A DNA stretch of 64,000 nucleotides from Methylomagnum ishizawai (GCA_945861705.1 CAMAVM010000006.1:38274-102273); one strand, 5' to 3'; positions 43,034 through 57,504 are shown, counted from the stretch's first letter. The notes: a model not told the origin generated them from the sequence alone. Translations and numbers: made by a program.

Positions 43034-43647
43034 GCTAAACGCTCCTCTAAACTCTTAATCGCAGCAGATGTTGCAATAATCTTGTCAGCACCAACCAGCA
43101 ACACTGGACTTAAATTTGCCGCTTCCACAACTTCAACATTTGGAATGTTTCTGGATGCCAAGATCAAATTAACTTCAACTTTATCGACGATGATTAACAC
43201 TCGTCTTGCATCTATGGTTTTAAGCTTTGCGCTAAATTCTTTAGTCTTTGCGGTAGCAGGCACGATAGTGTCGCTGACAACCAATCTGTTTTGCCTGAGC
43301 AATTCAGATAAAATCGACCGGATACCGACTCGGAACATTTTTTTGTTCAGCTTCTGATCGTAATTTCTGGGTCTGGCAGCAAATGTAATACCACCAGTCC
43401 GCCATAATGGACTTCTAGTAGTACCAGCGCGCGCCCGACCTGTACCTTTTTGCTTCCACGGCTTTGAACCACCGCCGCTGACATCAGAACGAGTCTTCTG
43501 CGCTTTCGTACCCGCTCGCGCGCCAGCTAAGTACCTTGTTACTAATTGATGTATTAACGTTTCGTTATATGTTTGCCCAAAAACAGACTCAAGCACATCG
43601 ACGTTGTTGGAATTATTTCCACTTAAAGCTGGTATTTGCAAACCCAT
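43030..43647 (-). CDS. rplD: 50S ribosomal protein L4
   Basis: Tunnel protein of the large subunit, and in E. coli the repressor of the S10 operon. The product is 205 aa, with a standard extended loop (GGGSKPWKQKGTGRARAGTTRSPLWRTGG). It starts 3 bp after the rplC stop. There is only a 5 bp gap between tuf and rpsJ, so no E. coli-type S10 leader for L4 control is present. Confidence 0.98.
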   Translation of the reverse strand: MGLQIPALSGNNSNNVDVLESVFGQTYNETLIHQLVTRYLAGARAGTKAQKTRSDVSGGGSKPWKQKGTGRARAGTTRSPLWRTGGITFAARPRNYDQKLNKKMFRVGIRSILSELLRQNRLVVSDTIVPATAKTKEFSAKLKTIDARRVLIIVDKVEVNLILASRNIPNVEVVEAANLSPVLLVGADKIIATSAAIKSLEERLA

Positions 43648-43650
43648 AAC

Positions 43651-44301
43651 CTAACCTTTATTTTTCATTTTCATTGCGGGTGTAACAATTACATCACCGC
43701 CTTTAGCGCCAGGCACTGCACCTTTAACTAAAATTAAATTTCTTTCAGTATCAACTGAGTGTATGGTCAGATTTTGGATGGTTCTTTTTACAGCTCCAAG
43801 ATGCCCCGCCATTTTCTTCCCTTTAAATACTCTGCCGGGAGTTTGGTTCATACCGATGGAACCCAATACTCTGTGTGAGAGCGAGTTACCATGAGTTGCA
43901 TCTTGCATGTGAAAATGATGGCGCTTAATCCCGCCAGCAAAACCCTTACCAATCGTTCTTCCCTGCACATCCACAACCTGACCAGCTGAGAAAATACTCA
44001 CGGGCAATTGGGTGCCTACAACAAAGTCTTGACCTTCATCTTCTGTTAGCCTAAATTCCCACAGACCTCTTCCGGCCGTCATATTGGCTGCGGCATAGTG
44101 ACCCGCCATCGCCTTATTAACGTGGGATGACTTTTTATCACCTACAGCAACCTGAATCGAACGATACCCATCAACTTCAACGCTTTTTATCTGGGCAATT
44201 CTATTGGAGTCAACCTGTAACACAGTAACGGGTACAGAAGTGCCATCTTCAGTAAATACCCTGGTCATACCACATTTTCGACCTACAAGACCTATTGACA
44301 T
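43651..44301 (-). CDS. rplC: 50S ribosomal protein L3
   Basis: Early-assembly large-subunit protein reaching to the peptidyl-transferase centre, 216 aa from the ATG at 44301 ([20 protein letters not shown], the family start). It holds [42 protein letters not shown], with the Gln that PrmB methylates in this region. prmB is also encoded in this window. Confidence 0.97.
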   Translation of the reverse strand: MSIGLVGRKCGMTRVFTEDGTSVPVTVLQVDSNRIAQIKSVEVDGYRSIQVAVGDKKSSHVNKAMAGHYAAANMTAGRGLWEFRLTEDEGQDFVVGTQLPVSIFSAGQVVDVQGRTIGKGFAGGIKRHHFHMQDATHGNSLSHRVLGSIGMNQTPGRVFKGKKMAGHLGAVKRTIQNLTIHSVDTERNLILVKGAVPGAKGGDVIVTPAMKMKNKG

Positions 44302-44319
44302 CTGCCAATTCCTCAATTT

Positions 44320-44631
44320 TTAGCTTAACTTTATCTGAACATCAACGCCGGCGGCGAGATCCAATTTCATCAAGGCATCAACTGTTTTCTCAGTCGGCTC
44401 AACAATATCCAGCAATCTTTTGTATGTTCTTAATTCATATTGATCTCTCGCATCTTTATTGACATGCGGTGAAATCAAAATCGTATAACGCTCTTTTTTA
44501 GTAGGCAAGGGAATAGGACCTTTAACTTGAGCACCTGTTCGCCTTGCTGTTTCTACTATCTCACCAGCCGATTGGTCGATCAATTTATGGTCAAACGATT
44601 TCAACCGGATTCTGATAGTTTGGTTTGTCAT
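44320..44631 (-). CDS. rpsJ: 30S ribosomal protein S10
   Basis: Small-subunit protein and the NusE antitermination partner of NusB, 103 aa. [42 protein letters not shown] is the standard sequence. It lies only 5 bp after the tuf stop, so it is likely to be read through from the str cluster, unlike the separate S10 operon of E. coli. Confidence 0.98.
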   Translation of the reverse strand: MTNQTIRIRLKSFDHKLIDQSAGEIVETARRTGAQVKGPIPLPTKKERYTILISPHVNKDARDQYELRTYKRLLDIVEPTEKTVDALMKLDLAAGVDVQIKLS

Positions 44632-44636
44632 TTTTC

Positions 44637-45827
44637 TTACTCGATAATAGATGCAACAACACCAGCACCCACGGTACGACCACCTTCACGAATAGCAAAG
44701 CGTAAGCCGTCTTCCATAGCAATCGGCGATATTAATTTCACTTTAACTGAAATATTATCACCAGGCATTACCATTTCAACGCCTTCAGGTAAAGCAACCG
44801 CGCCAGTGACATCGGTAGTTCTAAAATAGAACTGTGGACGATAACCATCAAAAAATGGTGTATGACGACCACCCTCATCTTTCGATAAGATGTAAATTTC
44901 AGCGTTAAAATGAGCATGTGGTTTGATGGTGCCTTTGTGCGCCAATACTTGCCCACGCTCAACGTCATCACGCTTTGTGCCTCTTAATAGAAGACCTACG
45001 TTATCACCTGCTTGACCTTGATCCAGCAGTTTACGGAACATTTCTACACCCGTACAAGTAGTTACTACTGTAGGTCTGATTCCAACAATTTCAACTTCTT
45101 GACCAACTTTGACAATGCCGCGTTCGATACGACCTGTCACTACAGTACCACGACCTGAAATTGAGAATACATCTTCAATCGGCATCAAGAACGCACCATC
45201 TATTGCTCTTTCTGGCAATGGAATGTAGCTATCCAACGCTTCTACCAATCTAATAACAGAAGGCACACCAATATCACTTTCATCACCTTGCAATGCAAGC
45301 AATGCAGAACCCCTGATGATAGGTGTATCGTCGCCTGGAAATTCATACATATCGAGCAATTCTCTAAGCTCCATTTCCACTAACTCGATCAACTCTTCAT
45401 CGTCAACCATATCAGCTTTATTCAGGAAAACTACCACGTAAGGAACGCCAACCTGTCTTGACAACAGAATGTGTTCTCTGGTCTGTGGCATTGGACCATC
45501 AGCAGCGGAACAGACCAGAATCGCGCCATCCATCTGCGCGGCTCCTGTAATCATGTTTTTAACGTAGTCAGCGTGACCTGGACAGTCTACGTGAGCATAA
45601 TGACGGTTTGTAGATTCATACTCGACATGAGAAGTGGCAATAGTAATACCACGCGCTCGTTCTTCTGGCGCATTGTCAATCTGATCGAACGCCTTAACCG
45701 CACCACCGTGCAATTTAGCCATTACTGTTGTCAAAGCAGCGGTCAGTGTTGTCTTACCGTGATCGACATGCCCTATGGTGCCAACATTGACGTGGGGCTT
45801 ACTACGTGAAAATTTTTCTTTAGCCAT
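44637..45827 (-). CDS. tuf: Elongation factor Tu
   Basis: GTPase that carries aminoacyl-tRNA to the ribosome, 396 aa. G1 is [10 protein letters not shown], the effector region is [14 protein letters not shown]3 is DCPGHADYV and G4 is NKADMVDD. It lies 28 bp after fusA. Only this copy is seen; the second tuf copy that precedes secE in many proteobacteria is absent from the secE side of this block. Confidence 0.98.
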   Translation of the reverse strand: MAKEKFSRSKPHVNVGTIGHVDHGKTTLTAALTTVMAKLHGGAVKAFDQIDNAPEERARGITIATSHVEYESTNRHYAHVDCPGHADYVKNMITGAAQMDGAILVCSAADGPMPQTREHILLSRQVGVPYVVVFLNKADMVDDEELIELVEMELRELLDMYEFPGDDTPIIRGSALLALQGDESDIGVPSVIRLVEALDSYIPLPERAIDGAFLMPIEDVFSISGRGTVVTGRIERGIVKVGQEVEIVGIRPTVVTTCTGVEMFRKLLDQGQAGDNVGLLLRGTKRDDVERGQVLAHKGTIKPHAHFNAEIYILSKDEGGRHTPFFDGYRPQFYFRTTDVTGAVALPEGVEMVMPGDNISVKVKLISPIAMEDGLRFAIREGGRTVGAGVVASIIE

Positions 45828-45855
45828 GACTCAATACCTTTCTGTTACATTCAAA

Positions 45856-47952
45856 TTATGATGATTTTTTAATAATTGCTTCTGCAATAGCTGCAGGCAC
45901 TTCATTGTATTTTTCAAACTGCATACTGTAAGTAGCTCGCCCCTGTGTTGCCGAACGCAAATCAGTTGCATAACCGAACATTTCCGCTAGCGGTACTTCG
46001 CAACCAATTATTTTCCCCGAGGGGGTATCTTCCATGCCTTGTATCATTCCTCGACGCCTATTAATATCGCCAACTACATCCCCCATATTATCTTCTGGGG
46101 TAACAACTTCCACTTTCATAATAGGTTCGAGTAGAACAGGATTTGCTTTCCTTGCACCCTCTCTAAAACACATGGAACCTGCAATCTTAAAAGCTATCTC
46201 GCTCGAATCAACATCGTGATACGAACCATCGAATAAGGACACTTTCACATCTAAAACGGGATACCCTGCCAGGACACCACTTTTTAACTGCTCTTGAATC
46301 CCCTTATCAACTGCTGGAATATATTCTTTCGGAACAACCCCAGCAACAATTTCATTGACAAACTCGTAGCCAGCACCTCTTTCCTTGGGCTCTAACCGCA
46401 ACCAGACGTGACCATATTGGCCTTTTCCGCCCGATTGCCTGATAAACTTTCCTTCTTGCTCAACCGTAGCGCAGATAGTCTCTCTGTAAGCTACCTGCGG
46501 CGCACCCACACTCGCTGCCACGCTGAATTCCCTTTTCATCCGGTCAACAATAATTTCAAGATGGAGTTCGCCCATCCCCGATATTATTATTTGCCCAGAC
46601 TCTTCGTCCGTATGAACCCTAAACGAGGGATCTTCCTGAGCTAATTTCCCTAAAGCGATTCCCATTTTATCTTGATCCGCCTTAGTTTTCGGCTCGACCG
46701 CAACCGAAATCACTGGCTCTGGAAACTCCATGCGCTCAAGCACTATGATGTGATTCGGGTCGCAAAGCGTGTCCCCAGTTGTCACATCCTTCAACCCTAT
46801 TGCCGCCGCTATATCGCCAGCACACACAGCTTTTACTTCTTCTCGACTATTGGCATGCATCTGCACAATACGCCCAATCCGTTCCTTCTTCTTTTTTACA
46901 GGATTATAAACCGTATCTCCTAAGTTCAATACCCCAGAATACACCCTGAAAAAAGTTAGTGTCCCAACATAAGGATCAGTCGCTATCTTGAAAGCCAACG
47001 CAGAAAATGACTCATTATCTGATGCCGGACGAACCGCCCCAGTAACCTCATCATCAAGCACACCTTCAATCGGCTTAATATCTAGCGGTGATGGCAAATA
47101 CTCAACTACCGCATCCAACATGGCTTGAACACCCTTGTTTCTAAACGCTGACCCGCAATAAGCAGGGACAAGCTGATTAGCTATAGTCAGATGTCGAACA
47201 CCTTGCTTTATCTCTTCATTGGTTAAAACACCTTCTTCAAGGTATTTACCCATTAATTCTTCATTGGCTTCCGCTGCCGCTTCTATCATATGCTCACGCC
47301 ACTTCATGCAGTCAGCAAGCATATCACCTGGAACTTCCCTTTCCTCAAAAGTCATGCCCATATTGGCTTCATTCCAATAAATGGCCTTCATCTTAAGCAG
47401 ATCAACCACCCCTTCAAAATGCTCTTCAGCACCGATAGGTAGTTGCATAGGCACTGCCTTACTTCCCAGTCTCGCCTCAATCTGCTTAATTACACGCAAA
47501 AAGTCAGCGCCAGTACGATCCATCTTATTGACAAAAGCCAATCTAGGAACATGATACTTGTTCGCTTGTCGCCACACCGTCTCAGACTGCGGCTCAACCC
47601 CACCTACGGCACAAAAAACCGCGCAAGCTCCATCAAGAACCCTTAATGAACGCTCTACTTCTATGGTGAAATCAACGTGTCCCGGCGTATCAATGATATT
47701 GATTCGATGTTGCGGGAACTGCTTTTCCATGCCACTCCAAAAACATGTCGTGGCGGCGGAAGTAATAGTGATTCCTCTTTCCTGCTCCTGTTCCATCCAA
47801 TCCATGGTTGCCGCACCATCATGAACCTCACCAATCTTGTGGGAGACACCGGTATAGTACAGCACTCTTTCCGTCGTAGTGGTCTTGCCTGCATCAATAT
47901 GAGCCATTATCCCGATATTGCGATAATGCTCTATTGGGGTTTTTCTAACCAC
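45856..47952 (-). CDS. fusA: Elongation factor G
   Basis: Translocation GTPase, 698 aa. G1 is [20 protein letters not shown]3 is [21 protein letters not shown] and G4 is NKMDRTGAD; domains III-V follow, with the fusidic-acid region unremarkable. It lies 29 bp after rpsG and 28 bp before tuf. Confidence 0.98.
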   Translation of the reverse strand: MVRKTPIEHYRNIGIMAHIDAGKTTTTERVLYYTGVSHKIGEVHDGAATMDWMEQEQERGITITSAATTCFWSGMEKQFPQHRINIIDTPGHVDFTIEVERSLRVLDGACAVFCAVGGVEPQSETVWRQANKYHVPRLAFVNKMDRTGADFLRVIKQIEARLGSKAVPMQLPIGAEEHFEGVVDLLKMKAIYWNEANMGMTFEEREVPGDMLADCMKWREHMIEAAAEANEELMGKYLEEGVLTNEEIKQGVRHLTIANQLVPAYCGSAFRNKGVQAMLDAVVEYLPSPLDIKPIEGVLDDEVTGAVRPASDNESFSALAFKIATDPYVGTLTFFRVYSGVLNLGDTVYNPVKKKKERIGRIVQMHANSREEVKAVCAGDIAAAIGLKDVTTGDTLCDPNHIIVLERMEFPEPVISVAVEPKTKADQDKMGIALGKLAQEDPSFRVHTDEESGQIIISGMGELHLEIIVDRMKREFSVAASVGAPQVAYRETICATVEQEGKFIRQSGGKGQYGHVWLRLEPKERGAGYEFVNEIVAGVVPKEYIPAVDKGIQEQLKSGVLAGYPVLDVKVSLFDGSYHDVDSSEIAFKIAGSMCFREGARKANPVLLEPIMKVEVVTPEDNMGDVVGDINRRRGMIQGMEDTPSGKIIGCEVPLAEMFGYATDLRSATQGRATYSMQFEKYNEVPAAIAEAIIKKSS

Positions 47953-47981
47953 CGTTAAAGCCTGGGCTTTATCTTGTTTTT

Positions 47982-48455
<474 letters not shown>

Positions 48456-48466
48456 TCACCAACATT

Positions 48467-48844
48467 TTATTTGCCTTTGGGACGCTTTGTTCCGTATTTG
48501 GAACGACCACACTTCCTATTGTTTACACCTGACGCATCCAAGCTACCACGTACTACGTGATACCGAACACCAGGCAAATCTTTTACCCGACCGCCCCTGA
48601 TTAAGACCACGGAATGCTCTTGAAGATTATGCCCTTCACCACCGATATAGCTACTGACTTCTGCGCCGTTGGTAAGCCTTACCCTGGCAACTTTACGAAG
48701 CGCCGAGTTAGGCTTCTTTGGTGTCGTTGTATAAACACGCGTACACACACCTCTGCGCTGCGGACAAGCCTCCAATGCAGGGACGTTGCTTTTTTCTATT
48801 CTTTTAGCACGCGGCTTACGAACCAATTGGTTGATCGTGGCCAT
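48467..48844 (-). CDS. rpsL: 30S ribosomal protein S12
   Basis: Decoding-centre protein, 125 aa. The conserved Lys in [12 protein letters not shown] and in the [13 protein letters not shown] loop are both wild type, so no streptomycin-resistance change is seen. It opens the str part of the block and has its own promoter-like sequence upstream. Confidence 0.98.
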   Translation of the reverse strand: MATINQLVRKPRAKRIEKSNVPALEACPQRRGVCTRVYTTTPKKPNSALRKVARVRLTNGAEVSSYIGGEGHNLQEHSVVLIRGGRVKDLPGVRYHVVRGSLDASGVNNRKCGRSKYGTKRPKGK

Positions 48845-48967
48845 ATTTTTCTTTACTCCGAATTCAGTATAGGTGTCTTAATATTAAATAAACCGCCAAT
48901 CCCAACAATGCTAACGACTAAATAGTATCCGACTTAGCTCAAGTACTTAAGCCCATGTGAGCAGAGC

Positions 48968-48996
48968 ATGATACTTGTTAACAATATTGAGGTCAA
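48968..48996 (-). promoter_or_regulatory. Sigma70-type promoter upstream of rpsL
   Basis: On the minus strand TTGACC (48991-48996) and TATCAT (48968-48973) are spaced by 17 bp. They lie in the 175 bp gap between rpoC and rpsL, about 125 bp before the rpsL ATG, so a leader of about 115 nt is expected. Confidence 0.6.
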
Positions 48997-49019
48997 GCTG
49001 AATTTATTGGTTTATCTCA

Positions 49020-52000
49020 CTAAATATTTAATGCCTGTTTGAGCGCTTCTTCCACATCATCTGCGTCAACAGTTGATGCCGATTCAGTGTCGACGATTTG
49101 ACTCTGCGCCAGTCTATTTTTTCTGGCTTCATGATAAGCCAAACCTGTTCCTGCGGGTATCAAGCGACCCACGATCACATTTTCTTTCAGCCCCTGCAAG
49201 CTATCACTCAGCCCGCGCACTGCTGCATCGGTCAAGACGCGAGTGGTTTCCTGGAACGATGCAGCCGAGATAAATGATTCCGTAGCCAATGACGCTTTGG
49301 TGATACCTAATAGTATCGACTCATAGCTTGCCGGAATTTTTCCTTCCCGCTCAATCTTGTCGTTTTCTTCCCGTAGGGCAGCACGCTCGACTTGATCCCC
49401 CTTCATGAACAAGGTGTCTCCAGGAGCGGTAATCTCGACTTTTCTCAGCATTTGACGAATGATCCCTTCAATATGCTTATCGTTGATCTTAACCCCTTGC
49501 AGACGGTATACGTCCTGGATTTCTTTGACTAAATAGTTAGCCAGCTCCTCGACGCCCCGCAATCTGAGAATATCATGCGGCGTTAATTCACCTTCAGCAA
49601 TCGTCTCACCTTTTTCGACATATTCGCCTTCAAATACGGTGATATGCCGCCATTTTGAAATCAGTGTTTCTACTTGCTCGCCCGTAGCATCGGTGATGAT
49701 AACGCGTTGCTTGCCTTTGGTTTCTTTACCAAATGAAATTGTTCCGCTGGTTTCTGCCAGGATCGCAGGATCCTTGGTCTTACGCGCTTCAAACAAATCG
49801 GCTACGCGTGGCAAACCACCGGTGATATCCCTGGTTTTACTGGATTCTTGAGGAATCCTAGCGAGAACGTCACCGACCTTCACTTCGCCACCGTCTTTAA
49901 TCCCTACGATAGCGCCCGTCGGCAAAAAGTATTGCGCTGGAATTTCAGTGCCAGGCAGATAGATAGTGTTACCACTTGCGTCTATCAATTTAACCATTGG
50001 CCTTAATTCCTTACCCGCACTACCTCTTTGCTTGGGATCGGTAACCACCATTGCACTCAATCCCGTTACTTCGTCAGATTGTTTTTGCACGGTCACGCCA
50101 TCAACAAAATGGAACATTTCGACAAAACCTTCAACTTCGGTAATAACTGGATGCGTGTGCGGATCCCAATTTACTATAATATCGCCGGCATTAACTTTAT
50201 CGCCTTCCTTAACTGAAAGCACAGCACCGTAAGGGATTTTATAACGTTCCCGCTCCCGTCCGTAATCATCAACCAGACCCACTTCGCCCGATCTTGACAC
50301 CGCGATGAGATTGCCTTCGCGGTTAATTACCGACTTCAAGTTGTTTAGTCGCAAAGTTCCGGCTGATTTTACTTGTACATTATTAATTGTTGCAGATCGT
50401 GAAGCCGCACCACCAATATGGAATGTCCGCATAGTCAACTGCGTACCTGGCTCACCAATTGACTGTGCAGCAATAACACCCACTGCTTCACCAATGTTGA
50501 CCAAATGCCCACGACCCAAATCACGGCCATAACAGGCAACGCAAACCCCGTGCCTATTTTCACAGGTAATGATTGAACGAACCAAAACCTGATCCACACT
50601 GTGTTCATCCAAGACAGCAACCCAATGTTCATCGAGCAAAGTGCCTCTAGGCACAACAAGGTTTTCACCTGTTGCATCCATAACATCAACGGCAACAATC
50701 CGACCTAACACACGTTCTGAAAGCGGCTCAACAACATCGCCCCCTTCAATGATAGGGGTCATGATTAAACCATCGGAGGTTCCGCAATCTTGTCCAGTAA
50801 TCACCAGATCCTGAGCGACATCAACCAGCCTGCGGGTCAAATAACCAGAGTTTGCAGTTTTCAATGCAGTATCGGCCAAGCCTTTTCGAGCTCCGTGAGT
50901 CGAGATGAAGTACTGTAGTACGTCAAGACCTTCCCTAAAATTTGCGGTAATAGGCGTTTCAATAATTGAGCCATCCGGTTTCGCCATCAGTCCACGCATA
51001 CCAGCCAACTGCCTAATTTGCGCCGCTGAACCACGCGCACCAGATTCAGCCATCATGAATATGGAATTGAATGATTTCTGCTTAACAGTTTTGCCATCCG
51101 CATCGACGACAGATTCTTCACCCAAACCGTCCATCATCACTTTGGCGACTTGATCATTCGCATGAGACCAAATGTCTACAACTTTGTTATAGCGTTCGCC
51201 GTCGGTTACCAAGCCAGAAGCATATTGGGATTGAATCTCGCCCACTTCTGATTCCGCCGATTTAATAATGTCGGCTTTTTTAGCAGGTATCTCCATGTCT
51301 TCAATACCAAAAGATACACCCGAAATAGTCGCATAACGGAAGCCCAAGTACATGATCTGGTCAGCAAGGACAACTGTGTCTTTGTTACCCAAATGGCGGT
51401 AACTGTAATTGACCATACGCGAAATGTTCTTTTTGGTCATATCGCAGTTGACTATATCAAACGGCATACGATCAGGCACAACCTCCCAAATCAAGGCACG
51501 ACCAACAGTAGTGGACACCCGATGCGTCTTGCTCTCAGTCTCGCCCTGTTCGTTAACTGTTTTTTCAGTAATGCGTAGCTGAATTTTTGATTGTAATTCA
51601 ACAGATTTGGCAAGCAAAGCCTTATGAACTTCACCAATACTACCAAAAATACTGCCATCACCTTTGGCATTTATTTTTTCTCGACTGATGTAATACAGCC
51701 CTAATACCACGTCTTGCGACGGGTTAATGACAGGCTCACCATTCGCTGGCGACAAAATATTATTCGTCGCCATCATTAAAGTCCGTGCTTCTAATTGGGC
51801 TTCGATGGACAATGGTATATGCACCGCCATCTGATCGCCGTCAAAGTCAGCGTTAAATGCGCTACATACCAAAGGATGAAGCTGGATGGCTTTGCCTTCG
51901 ATCAAGATCGGTTCGAACGCCTGTATCCCTAGCCTATGTAAAGTTGGTGCGCGGTTTAATAGAATCGGGTGTTCACGGATGACTTCTTCGAGAATATCCC

Positions 52001-53225
52001 AGACTTCATGCCCTTCCCTTTCGACCATTTTCTTTGCTGCTTTAATGGTCGTAGCCAAGCCACGGAATTGCAATTTGCTAAAAATAAACGGTTTGAACAG
52101 CTCCAACGCCATTTTTTTAGGCAAGCCGCACTGATGAAGCCTTAATGTTGGCCCCACCACAATAACCGAGCGCCCTGAATAATCGACTCGCTTACCCAGC
52201 AAGTTTTGTCTGAATCGACCTTGTTTGCCTTTAATCATATCGGCAAGAGATTTCAGCGGTCTTCTGTTGGTACCGGTAATGGCTCGTCCACGACGACCAT
52301 TATCTAGTAACGCATCAACCGACTCTTGCAACATACGCTTTTCATTACGAACAATGATGTCTGGGGCACTCAAATCCAACAGACGGTTCAAACGATTGTT
52401 TCGGTTAATGACTCGACGATACAAATCGTTCAAATCAGAAGTCGCAAAACGACCGCCGTCCAAAGGAACTAAGGGGCGCAATTCGGGCGGCAATACTGGC
52501 AATACTTTCAGAATCATCCACTCTGGACGATTTTTGGAAGCAATCAGCGCGTCCATGACTCGCAAACGTTTTGATAGTTTTTTGATTTTGGTTTCCGAAT
52601 TGGTGGCTCCAATATCTTCTTTCAAAATGCCAACAACTTCTTTTAAATCAATTGACTTTAACAGATCATAAATAGCTTCTGCACCCATTTTTGCAGTGAA
52701 ATCATCACCGTATTGTTCTACCGCATCCAGATATTCATCATCCGTCAGCAATTGACCTTTATTCAATGGGGTTGTACCTGAATCCAGGATAACGAAAGAT
52801 TCAAAATACAGGACGCGCTCAATCTCGCGTAACGTCATGTCCAATAACAGGGCGATACGGGAAGGTAGTGATTTTAAAAACCAGATGTGAGCCACGGGAC
52901 TAGCCAGATCAATATGACCCATCCGCTCACGGCGAACTTTGGAAAGCGTGACTTCAACGCCGCACTTTTCACAGATTACGCCGCGATGCTTTAGACGCTT
53001 ATATTTGCCACATAAGCATTCATAATCACTGACTGGGCCAAAAATCTTCGCACAAAATAAACCGTCCCGTTCAGGCTTGAAGGTACGGTAATTAATGGTT
53101 TCCGGTTTTTTTACTTCGCCATACGACCACGAACGAATCATATCAGGCGAAGCCAAGCCGATACGAATACCGTCGAAATCATCCGAACGCCCTTGGCGCT
53201 TTAAGAAATTCATTAAATCTTTCAA
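49020..53225 (-). CDS. rpoC: RNA polymerase beta prime subunit
   Basis: Catalytic subunit of RNA polymerase, 1401 aa. The N-terminal zinc module ([20 protein letters not shown]), the active-site [16 protein letters not shown] and the second zinc module (Cys in [15 protein letters not shown]) are intact. It follows rpoB by 72 bp. Confidence 0.98.
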   Translation of the reverse strand: MKDLMNFLKRQGRSDDFDGIRIGLASPDMIRSWSYGEVKKPETINYRTFKPERDGLFCAKIFGPVSDYECLCGKYKRLKHRGVICEKCGVEVTLSKVRRERMGHIDLASPVAHIWFLKSLPSRIALLLDMTLREIERVLYFESFVILDSGTTPLNKGQLLTDDEYLDAVEQYGDDFTAKMGAEAIYDLLKSIDLKEVVGILKEDIGATNSETKIKKLSKRLRVMDALIASKNRPEWMILKVLPVLPPELRPLVPLDGGRFATSDLNDLYRRVINRNNRLNRLLDLSAPDIIVRNEKRMLQESVDALLDNGRRGRAITGTNRRPLKSLADMIKGKQGRFRQNLLGKRVDYSGRSVIVVGPTLRLHQCGLPKKMALELFKPFIFSKLQFRGLATTIKAAKKMVEREGHEVWDILEEVIREHPILLNRAPTLHRLGIQAFEPILIEGKAIQLHPLVCSAFNADFDGDQMAVHIPLSIEAQLEARTLMMATNNILSPANGEPVINPSQDVVLGLYYISREKINAKGDGSIFGSIGEVHKALLAKSVELQSKIQLRITEKTVNEQGETESKTHRVSTTVGRALIWEVVPDRMPFDIVNCDMTKKNISRMVNYSYRHLGNKDTVVLADQIMYLGFRYATISGVSFGIEDMEIPAKKADIIKSAESEVGEIQSQYASGLVTDGERYNKVVDIWSHANDQVAKVMMDGLGEESVVDADGKTVKQKSFNSIFMMAESGARGSAAQIRQLAGMRGLMAKPDGSIIETPITANFREGLDVLQYFISTHGARKGLADTALKTANSGYLTRRLVDVAQDLVITGQDCGTSDGLIMTPIIEGGDVVEPLSERVLGRIVAVDVMDATGENLVVPRGTLLDEHWVAVLDEHSVDQVLVRSIITCENRHGVCVACYGRDLGRGHLVNIGEAVGVIAAQSIGEPGTQLTMRTFHIGGAASRSATINNVQVKSAGTLRLNNLKSVINREGNLIAVSRSGEVGLVDDYGRERERYKIPYGAVLSVKEGDKVNAGDIIVNWDPHTHPVITEVEGFVEMFHFVDGVTVQKQSDEVTGLSAMVVTDPKQRGSAGKELRPMVKLIDASGNTIYLPGTEIPAQYFLPTGAIVGIKDGGEVKVGDVLARIPQESSKTRDITGGLPRVADLFEARKTKDPAILAETSGTISFGKETKGKQRVIITDATGEQVETLISKWRHITVFEGEYVEKGETIAEGELTPHDILRLRGVEELANYLVKEIQDVYRLQGVKINDKHIEGIIRQMLRKVEITAPGDTLFMKGDQVERAALREENDKIEREGKIPASYESILLGITKASLATESFISAASFQETTRVLTDAAVRGLSDSLQGLKENVIVGRLIPAGTGLAYHEARKNRLAQSQIVDTESASTVDADDVEEALKQALNI

Positions 53226-53297
53226 GAATTTATCCTCTTTAAGTATTTTCTGGTAGGTTCCAGAACAAGCTGTCAGTTAGTTTGCTCACTAGGGTAA

Positions 53298-56200
53298 TTA
53301 TTCCCGCTGCAACTCTATATTGACAGCCAACGAACGGATTTCTTTAATCAGAACATTAAACGATTCCGGCATTCCGGCTTCCATTTTGTGATCGCCATCG
53401 ACAATGTTTTTATACATACGCGTTCTACCTGTGACATCGTCAGATTTAACGGTAAGCATTTCCTGCAAGGTATAGGCTGCACCATAAGCTTCCAGTGCCC
53501 AGACTTCCATTTCACCAAAACGTTGCCCACCAAACTGGGCTTTACCACCCAATGGTTGCTGCGTAACAAGGCTGTAAGGCCCTGTTGAACGGGCGTGCAT
53601 CTTGTCGTCTACCAAATGGTTCAACTTCAGCATGTACATATAACCGACTGTAACCTGACGCTCGAAAGGCTCACCAGTCAAGCCATCATATAAAGTTACT
53701 TGACCACACTCAGGAAGATCAGCCAATCTAAGCATCGTGCGAATTTCATCTTCACTCGCACCGTCAAACACGGGTGTTGCCATCGGCACACCATCGATCA
53801 AGTTGGTAGCCATTTCGATGATCTCTTGATCCGAGAATGAATCCAGATCCTCTTTACGTCCACTACCGTTGTAAATCTTGTCTAGGAATTCTCTGATTTC
53901 AACGACTTTGGCTCTTGCTTCCAACATTTTACCAATTTTGATACCCAAACCCTTAGCCGCCCAGCCTAGATGCGTTTCCAACACCTGACCAACGTTCATG
54001 CGAGACGGTACGCCTAGTGGATTCAAGACGATATCGACAGGATTACCATCAGCCGTATATGGCATATCTTCAATTGGGCGGATCATGGAGATAACACCTT
54101 TATTTCCGTGTCGTCCAGCCATCTTATCACCTGGCTGAATACGTCTTTTGACTGCCAGATAAACCTTGACCATCTTGAGTACACCCGGCGGCAAATCATC
54201 ACCCATAGTGATTTTTTTACGTTTTATCTCAAACCTTTCATCAAACGCTTTACGTTGCTGCTCAACTTGCAAAACAACCAACTCAAGCTGAACATTCAAG
54301 TCTTCGTCTTTCATTCTAATCTTCAACCATTCTGAATGCTTTAGGCTATCCAGATAGGTTTGCGTAATCTCAGCGCCTGCTTTCAACTGTCCTGGGCCTG
54401 ATTTTACATCTTTGCCTAACAATAGCTTGGCTACACGGGCAAAAATATCGCCTTCCAGAATTTTTAGTTGATCGTCCAAGTCCTTTCTATAACGCTTGAT
54501 TTCTTGCTCTTCAATGTCGAGCGCACGCTTATCTTTCTTAACGCCATCACGGGTGAACACTTGCACGTCGATAACAGTACCTTCAATACTGCCGGGTACG
54601 CGTAAGGAGGTATCTTTTACATCAGCGGCTTTCTCACCAAAAATAGCGCGCAGCAGTTTTTCTTCAGGCGTTAACTGGGTCTCGCCCTTGGGCGTGACTT
54701 TACCGACCAGAATATCGCCACCTTTGACTTCAGCACCAACGTAAACAATGCCAGACTCATCCAACTTGGATAAGGCTTCTTCACTGACATTAGGAATGTC
54801 GGCGGTTATTTCTTCTGGGCTGTGCTTGGTATCCCGTGCGACACAGGTTTTTTCTTCAATATGAATAGTCGTAAAACGGTCTTCTTTGACTACCCGCTCT
54901 GACACTAAGATCGAATCCTCGAAGTTATAGCCATTCCACGGCATAAACGCGACCAGCATATTTTGCCCTAATGCCAGCTCACCCATATCGGTGGACGGAC
55001 CATCGGCCATAATATCGCCCGCATTAACGATGTCGCCTTTTTTAACTAGCGGCTTCTGATTAATACAGGTATTTTGGTTCGACCTTGTATATTTGGTCAG
55101 GTTGTAAATATCAACACCAGGAGTGCCGGTTTCCGTTTCCGTGTCATTGACACGAACAACGATTCTCGCAGCATCAACCGCTTCAATACTTCCACCTCGC
55201 GCAGCAACAACCGTTACGCCGGAATCTTTAGCGACTGTCCGTTCCATACCGGTACCGACCAAAGGCTTCTCAGCTCTCAAAGTAGGCACAGCTTGGCGCT
55301 GCATGTTAGAACCCATAAGTGCACGGTTAGCATCGTCATGTTCCAGAAATGGAATGATGGATGCAGCTACCGATACAATCTGCTTCGAGGACACGTCCAT
55401 ATACTGAACGGTATCAGACATCGCCAAGGTAAATTCATCTTTATGACGGCATGAAACCAGCCCATCGACCAGCGTTCCTTTCTTGTCAACGGCAACACTG
55501 GCCTGAGCAATGACGAATTCGCCTTCTTCAATAGCCGACAAATAATCAACTTGATCGGTTACTTTGCCATCAATTACTTTCCGATAAGGCGTTTCCAAAA
55601 AGCCATAGCTGTTAGTTCTGGCATAGACCGACAAGGAATTTATCAAGCCGATGTTTGGACCTTCTGGCGTTTCAATAGGACATACTCGACCATAATGGGT
55701 GGCATGTACGTCCCGCACTTCAAAGCCTGCACGTTCCCGCGCCAAGCCGCCTGGTCCTAATGCCGAAACACGGCGTTTGTGCGTCACTTGTGATAAAGGA
55801 TTATTTTGATCCATGAACTGCGAAAGCTGACTGGAACCAAAAAATTCTTTTACCGCAGCAGAAACCGGCTTCGCATTGATAATTTCTTGCGGCACCAAAC
55901 CTTCTGAATCAGCTAGTGTTAACCTTTCTTTGACAGCTCTTTCTACTCTGACCAGACCCACGCGGAATTGGTTTTCAATCATTTCGCCAACAGAACGTAC
56001 GCGTCTGTTACCCAAATGGTCGATGTCGTCTACGTTGCCGTCACCATTACGGATGTTGATTAGCTCTTTAAGTACATCAATAATGTCTTCATTAGTTAAC
56101 GTCCCTGGCCCAGTAATCTCCTGACGACCCAAACGTCGATTAAACTTCATTCGACCGACATTCGATAAATCATACCGTTCGTCAGTAAAAAATAGGTTTT

Positions 56201-57374
56201 TGAACAGGTTTTCAGCAGAATCTTTGGTCGGTGGCTCACCAGGGCGCATCATGCGATAAATTTCAACCAATGCCTCAAGGGTATTTGTGGTTGAATCCAA
56301 GCGCATTGCGTTGGACATATAAGGACCGTTGTCCAAGTCATTGACAAACAGGGTATTTATTTCAGTAATGCCGTTTGCAATACAACGATCCAGCACTGCT
56401 ATGGTCAATTCATCATTGACTTTAGCCACCAGCTCGCCGGTATTTGGATCGACAAGATTATGTCCAATGGTTTTACCAACCAGATATTCTCTCGGCACTT
56501 CAACTTCAGCAAGACCCGCTTTAACCATTTCACGGATGTGTTTGGCGGTGATCCTGCGACCTTCTTCTACCAAAATTTTATCATCATGCTTGATGTCGAA
56601 TGCTGCGATTTCTCCGCGCATCCGATCTGGAATGATGTGAAACAAACATTTTTCAGAACTTAAGGTGAAATGGTTAGTATCGAAGAATATGTTTATCAAT
56701 TCTTCGTTGTTGTAACCCAAAGCCCTTAACAAAATAGTTGCAGGTATTTTCCTGCGGCGATCTATACGGACGTATACACAGTCTTTGTGATCGAATTCAA
56801 AATCTAGCCATGAACCGCGATAAGGAATGACACGGGCATTAAACAGCAACTTACCTGATGAGTGAGTTTTGCCTTTGTCATGATCGAAGAACACGCCAGG
56901 TGAACGGTGCAACTGAGAAACGACTACGCGCTCAGTTCCGTTAATAACGAACGTGCCGTTATCGGTCATCAGCGGCAATTCGCCCATAAAGACTTCTTGC
57001 TCGCGGATGTCTTTAACGACCTTCGCGCTGACAGCAGATTCTTTATCGTAGATTACCAGGCGCACCAACACGCGCAACGGCGCGGCGTAAGTCGCCCCAC
57101 GTTGCTGGCACTCTCTTATGTCAAAAGTGGGCTCGCCTAATCGATAACTGATGTACTCCAGAACTGCATAGCCGGAATGACTTTCTATAGGAAAAACACT
57201 GGAAAATGCTGCATGTAAGCCATTGTCTATGCGTTTTAAAGGCGGCAAATCAGCCTGTAAAAAATCAGCATAAGAATTGATTTGAGTTGCCAGGAGATAG
57301 GGAACCTCAAGTACTTCTGTACTTTTCCCAAAGTTATTTCGGATACGCTTTTTTTCTGTAAAAGAGTAGGACAT
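53298..57374 (-). CDS. rpoB: RNA polymerase beta subunit
   Basis: 1358 aa. The rifampicin pocket ([30 protein letters not shown]) has wild-type residues at the sites commonly altered by resistance. The C-terminal [44 protein letters not shown] is standard. A terminator-like hairpin separates it from rplL. Confidence 0.98.
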   Translation of the reverse strand: MSYSFTEKKRIRNNFGKSTEVLEVPYLLATQINSYADFLQADLPPLKRIDNGLHAAFSSVFPIESHSGYAVLEYISYRLGEPTFDIRECQQRGATYAAPLRVLVRLVIYDKESAVSAKVVKDIREQEVFMGELPLMTDNGTFVINGTERVVVSQLHRSPGVFFDHDKGKTHSSGKLLFNARVIPYRGSWLDFEFDHKDCVYVRIDRRRKIPATILLRALGYNNEELINIFFDTNHFTLSSEKCLFHIIPDRMRGEIAAFDIKHDDKILVEEGRRITAKHIREMVKAGLAEVEVPREYLVGKTIGHNLVDPNTGELVAKVNDELTIAVLDRCIANGITEINTLFVNDLDNGPYMSNAMRLDSTTNTLEALVEIYRMMRPGEPPTKDSAENLFKNLFFTDERYDLSNVGRMKFNRRLGRQEITGPGTLTNEDIIDVLKELINIRNGDGNVDDIDHLGNRRVRSVGEMIENQFRVGLVRVERAVKERLTLADSEGLVPQEIINAKPVSAAVKEFFGSSQLSQFMDQNNPLSQVTHKRRVSALGPGGLARERAGFEVRDVHATHYGRVCPIETPEGPNIGLINSLSVYARTNSYGFLETPYRKVIDGKVTDQVDYLSAIEEGEFVIAQASVAVDKKGTLVDGLVSCRHKDEFTLAMSDTVQYMDVSSKQIVSVAASIIPFLEHDDANRALMGSNMQRQAVPTLRAEKPLVGTGMERTVAKDSGVTVVAARGGSIEAVDAARIVVRVNDTETETGTPGVDIYNLTKYTRSNQNTCINQKPLVKKGDIVNAGDIMADGPSTDMGELALGQNMLVAFMPWNGYNFEDSILVSERVVKEDRFTTIHIEEKTCVARDTKHSPEEITADIPNVSEEALSKLDESGIVYVGAEVKGGDILVGKVTPKGETQLTPEEKLLRAIFGEKAADVKDTSLRVPGSIEGTVIDVQVFTRDGVKKDKRALDIEEQEIKRYRKDLDDQLKILEGDIFARVAKLLLGKDVKSGPGQLKAGAEITQTYLDSLKHSEWLKIRMKDEDLNVQLELVVLQVEQQRKAFDERFEIKRKKITMGDDLPPGVLKMVKVYLAVKRRIQPGDKMAGRHGNKGVISMIRPIEDMPYTADGNPVDIVLNPLGVPSRMNVGQVLETHLGWAAKGLGIKIGKMLEARAKVVEIREFLDKIYNGSGRKEDLDSFSDQEIIEMATNLIDGVPMATPVFDGASEDEIRTMLRLADLPECGQVTLYDGLTGEPFERQVTVGYMYMLKLNHLVDDKMHARSTGPYSLVTQQPLGGKAQFGGQRFGEMEVWALEAYGAAYTLQEMLTVKSDDVTGRTRMYKNIVDGDHKMEAGMPESFNVLIKEIRSLAVNIELQRE

Positions 57375-57432
57375 ATTGCTTCCAGACCTTTTTCGCTGTG
57401 AATTATTTTTTGCTGTATGCTTGACGCAAACA

Positions 57433-57465
57433 GAAAAAGGTCGGTGACAACATTGCCACCGACCG
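57433..57465 (-). terminator. Attenuator-like hairpin between rplL and rpoB
   Basis: On the minus strand GGTCGGTG pairs with CACCGACC and is followed by CTTTTTC. In E. coli a partial terminator in the same place keeps polymerase subunits below ribosomal protein levels; the same role is inferred here. Confidence 0.75.
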
Positions 57466-57504
57466 GATTTTTATCAGGCCGAAGCCTGGTCTTGCATTAA
57501 GTTG

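Noticed and set aside
48467..48844. Streptomycin-resistance change in rpsL
   Set aside because: The two Lys residues that commonly mutate are unchanged.
53298..57374. Rifampicin-resistance change in rpoB
   Set aside because: The residues of the rifampicin pocket that commonly mutate are wild type.
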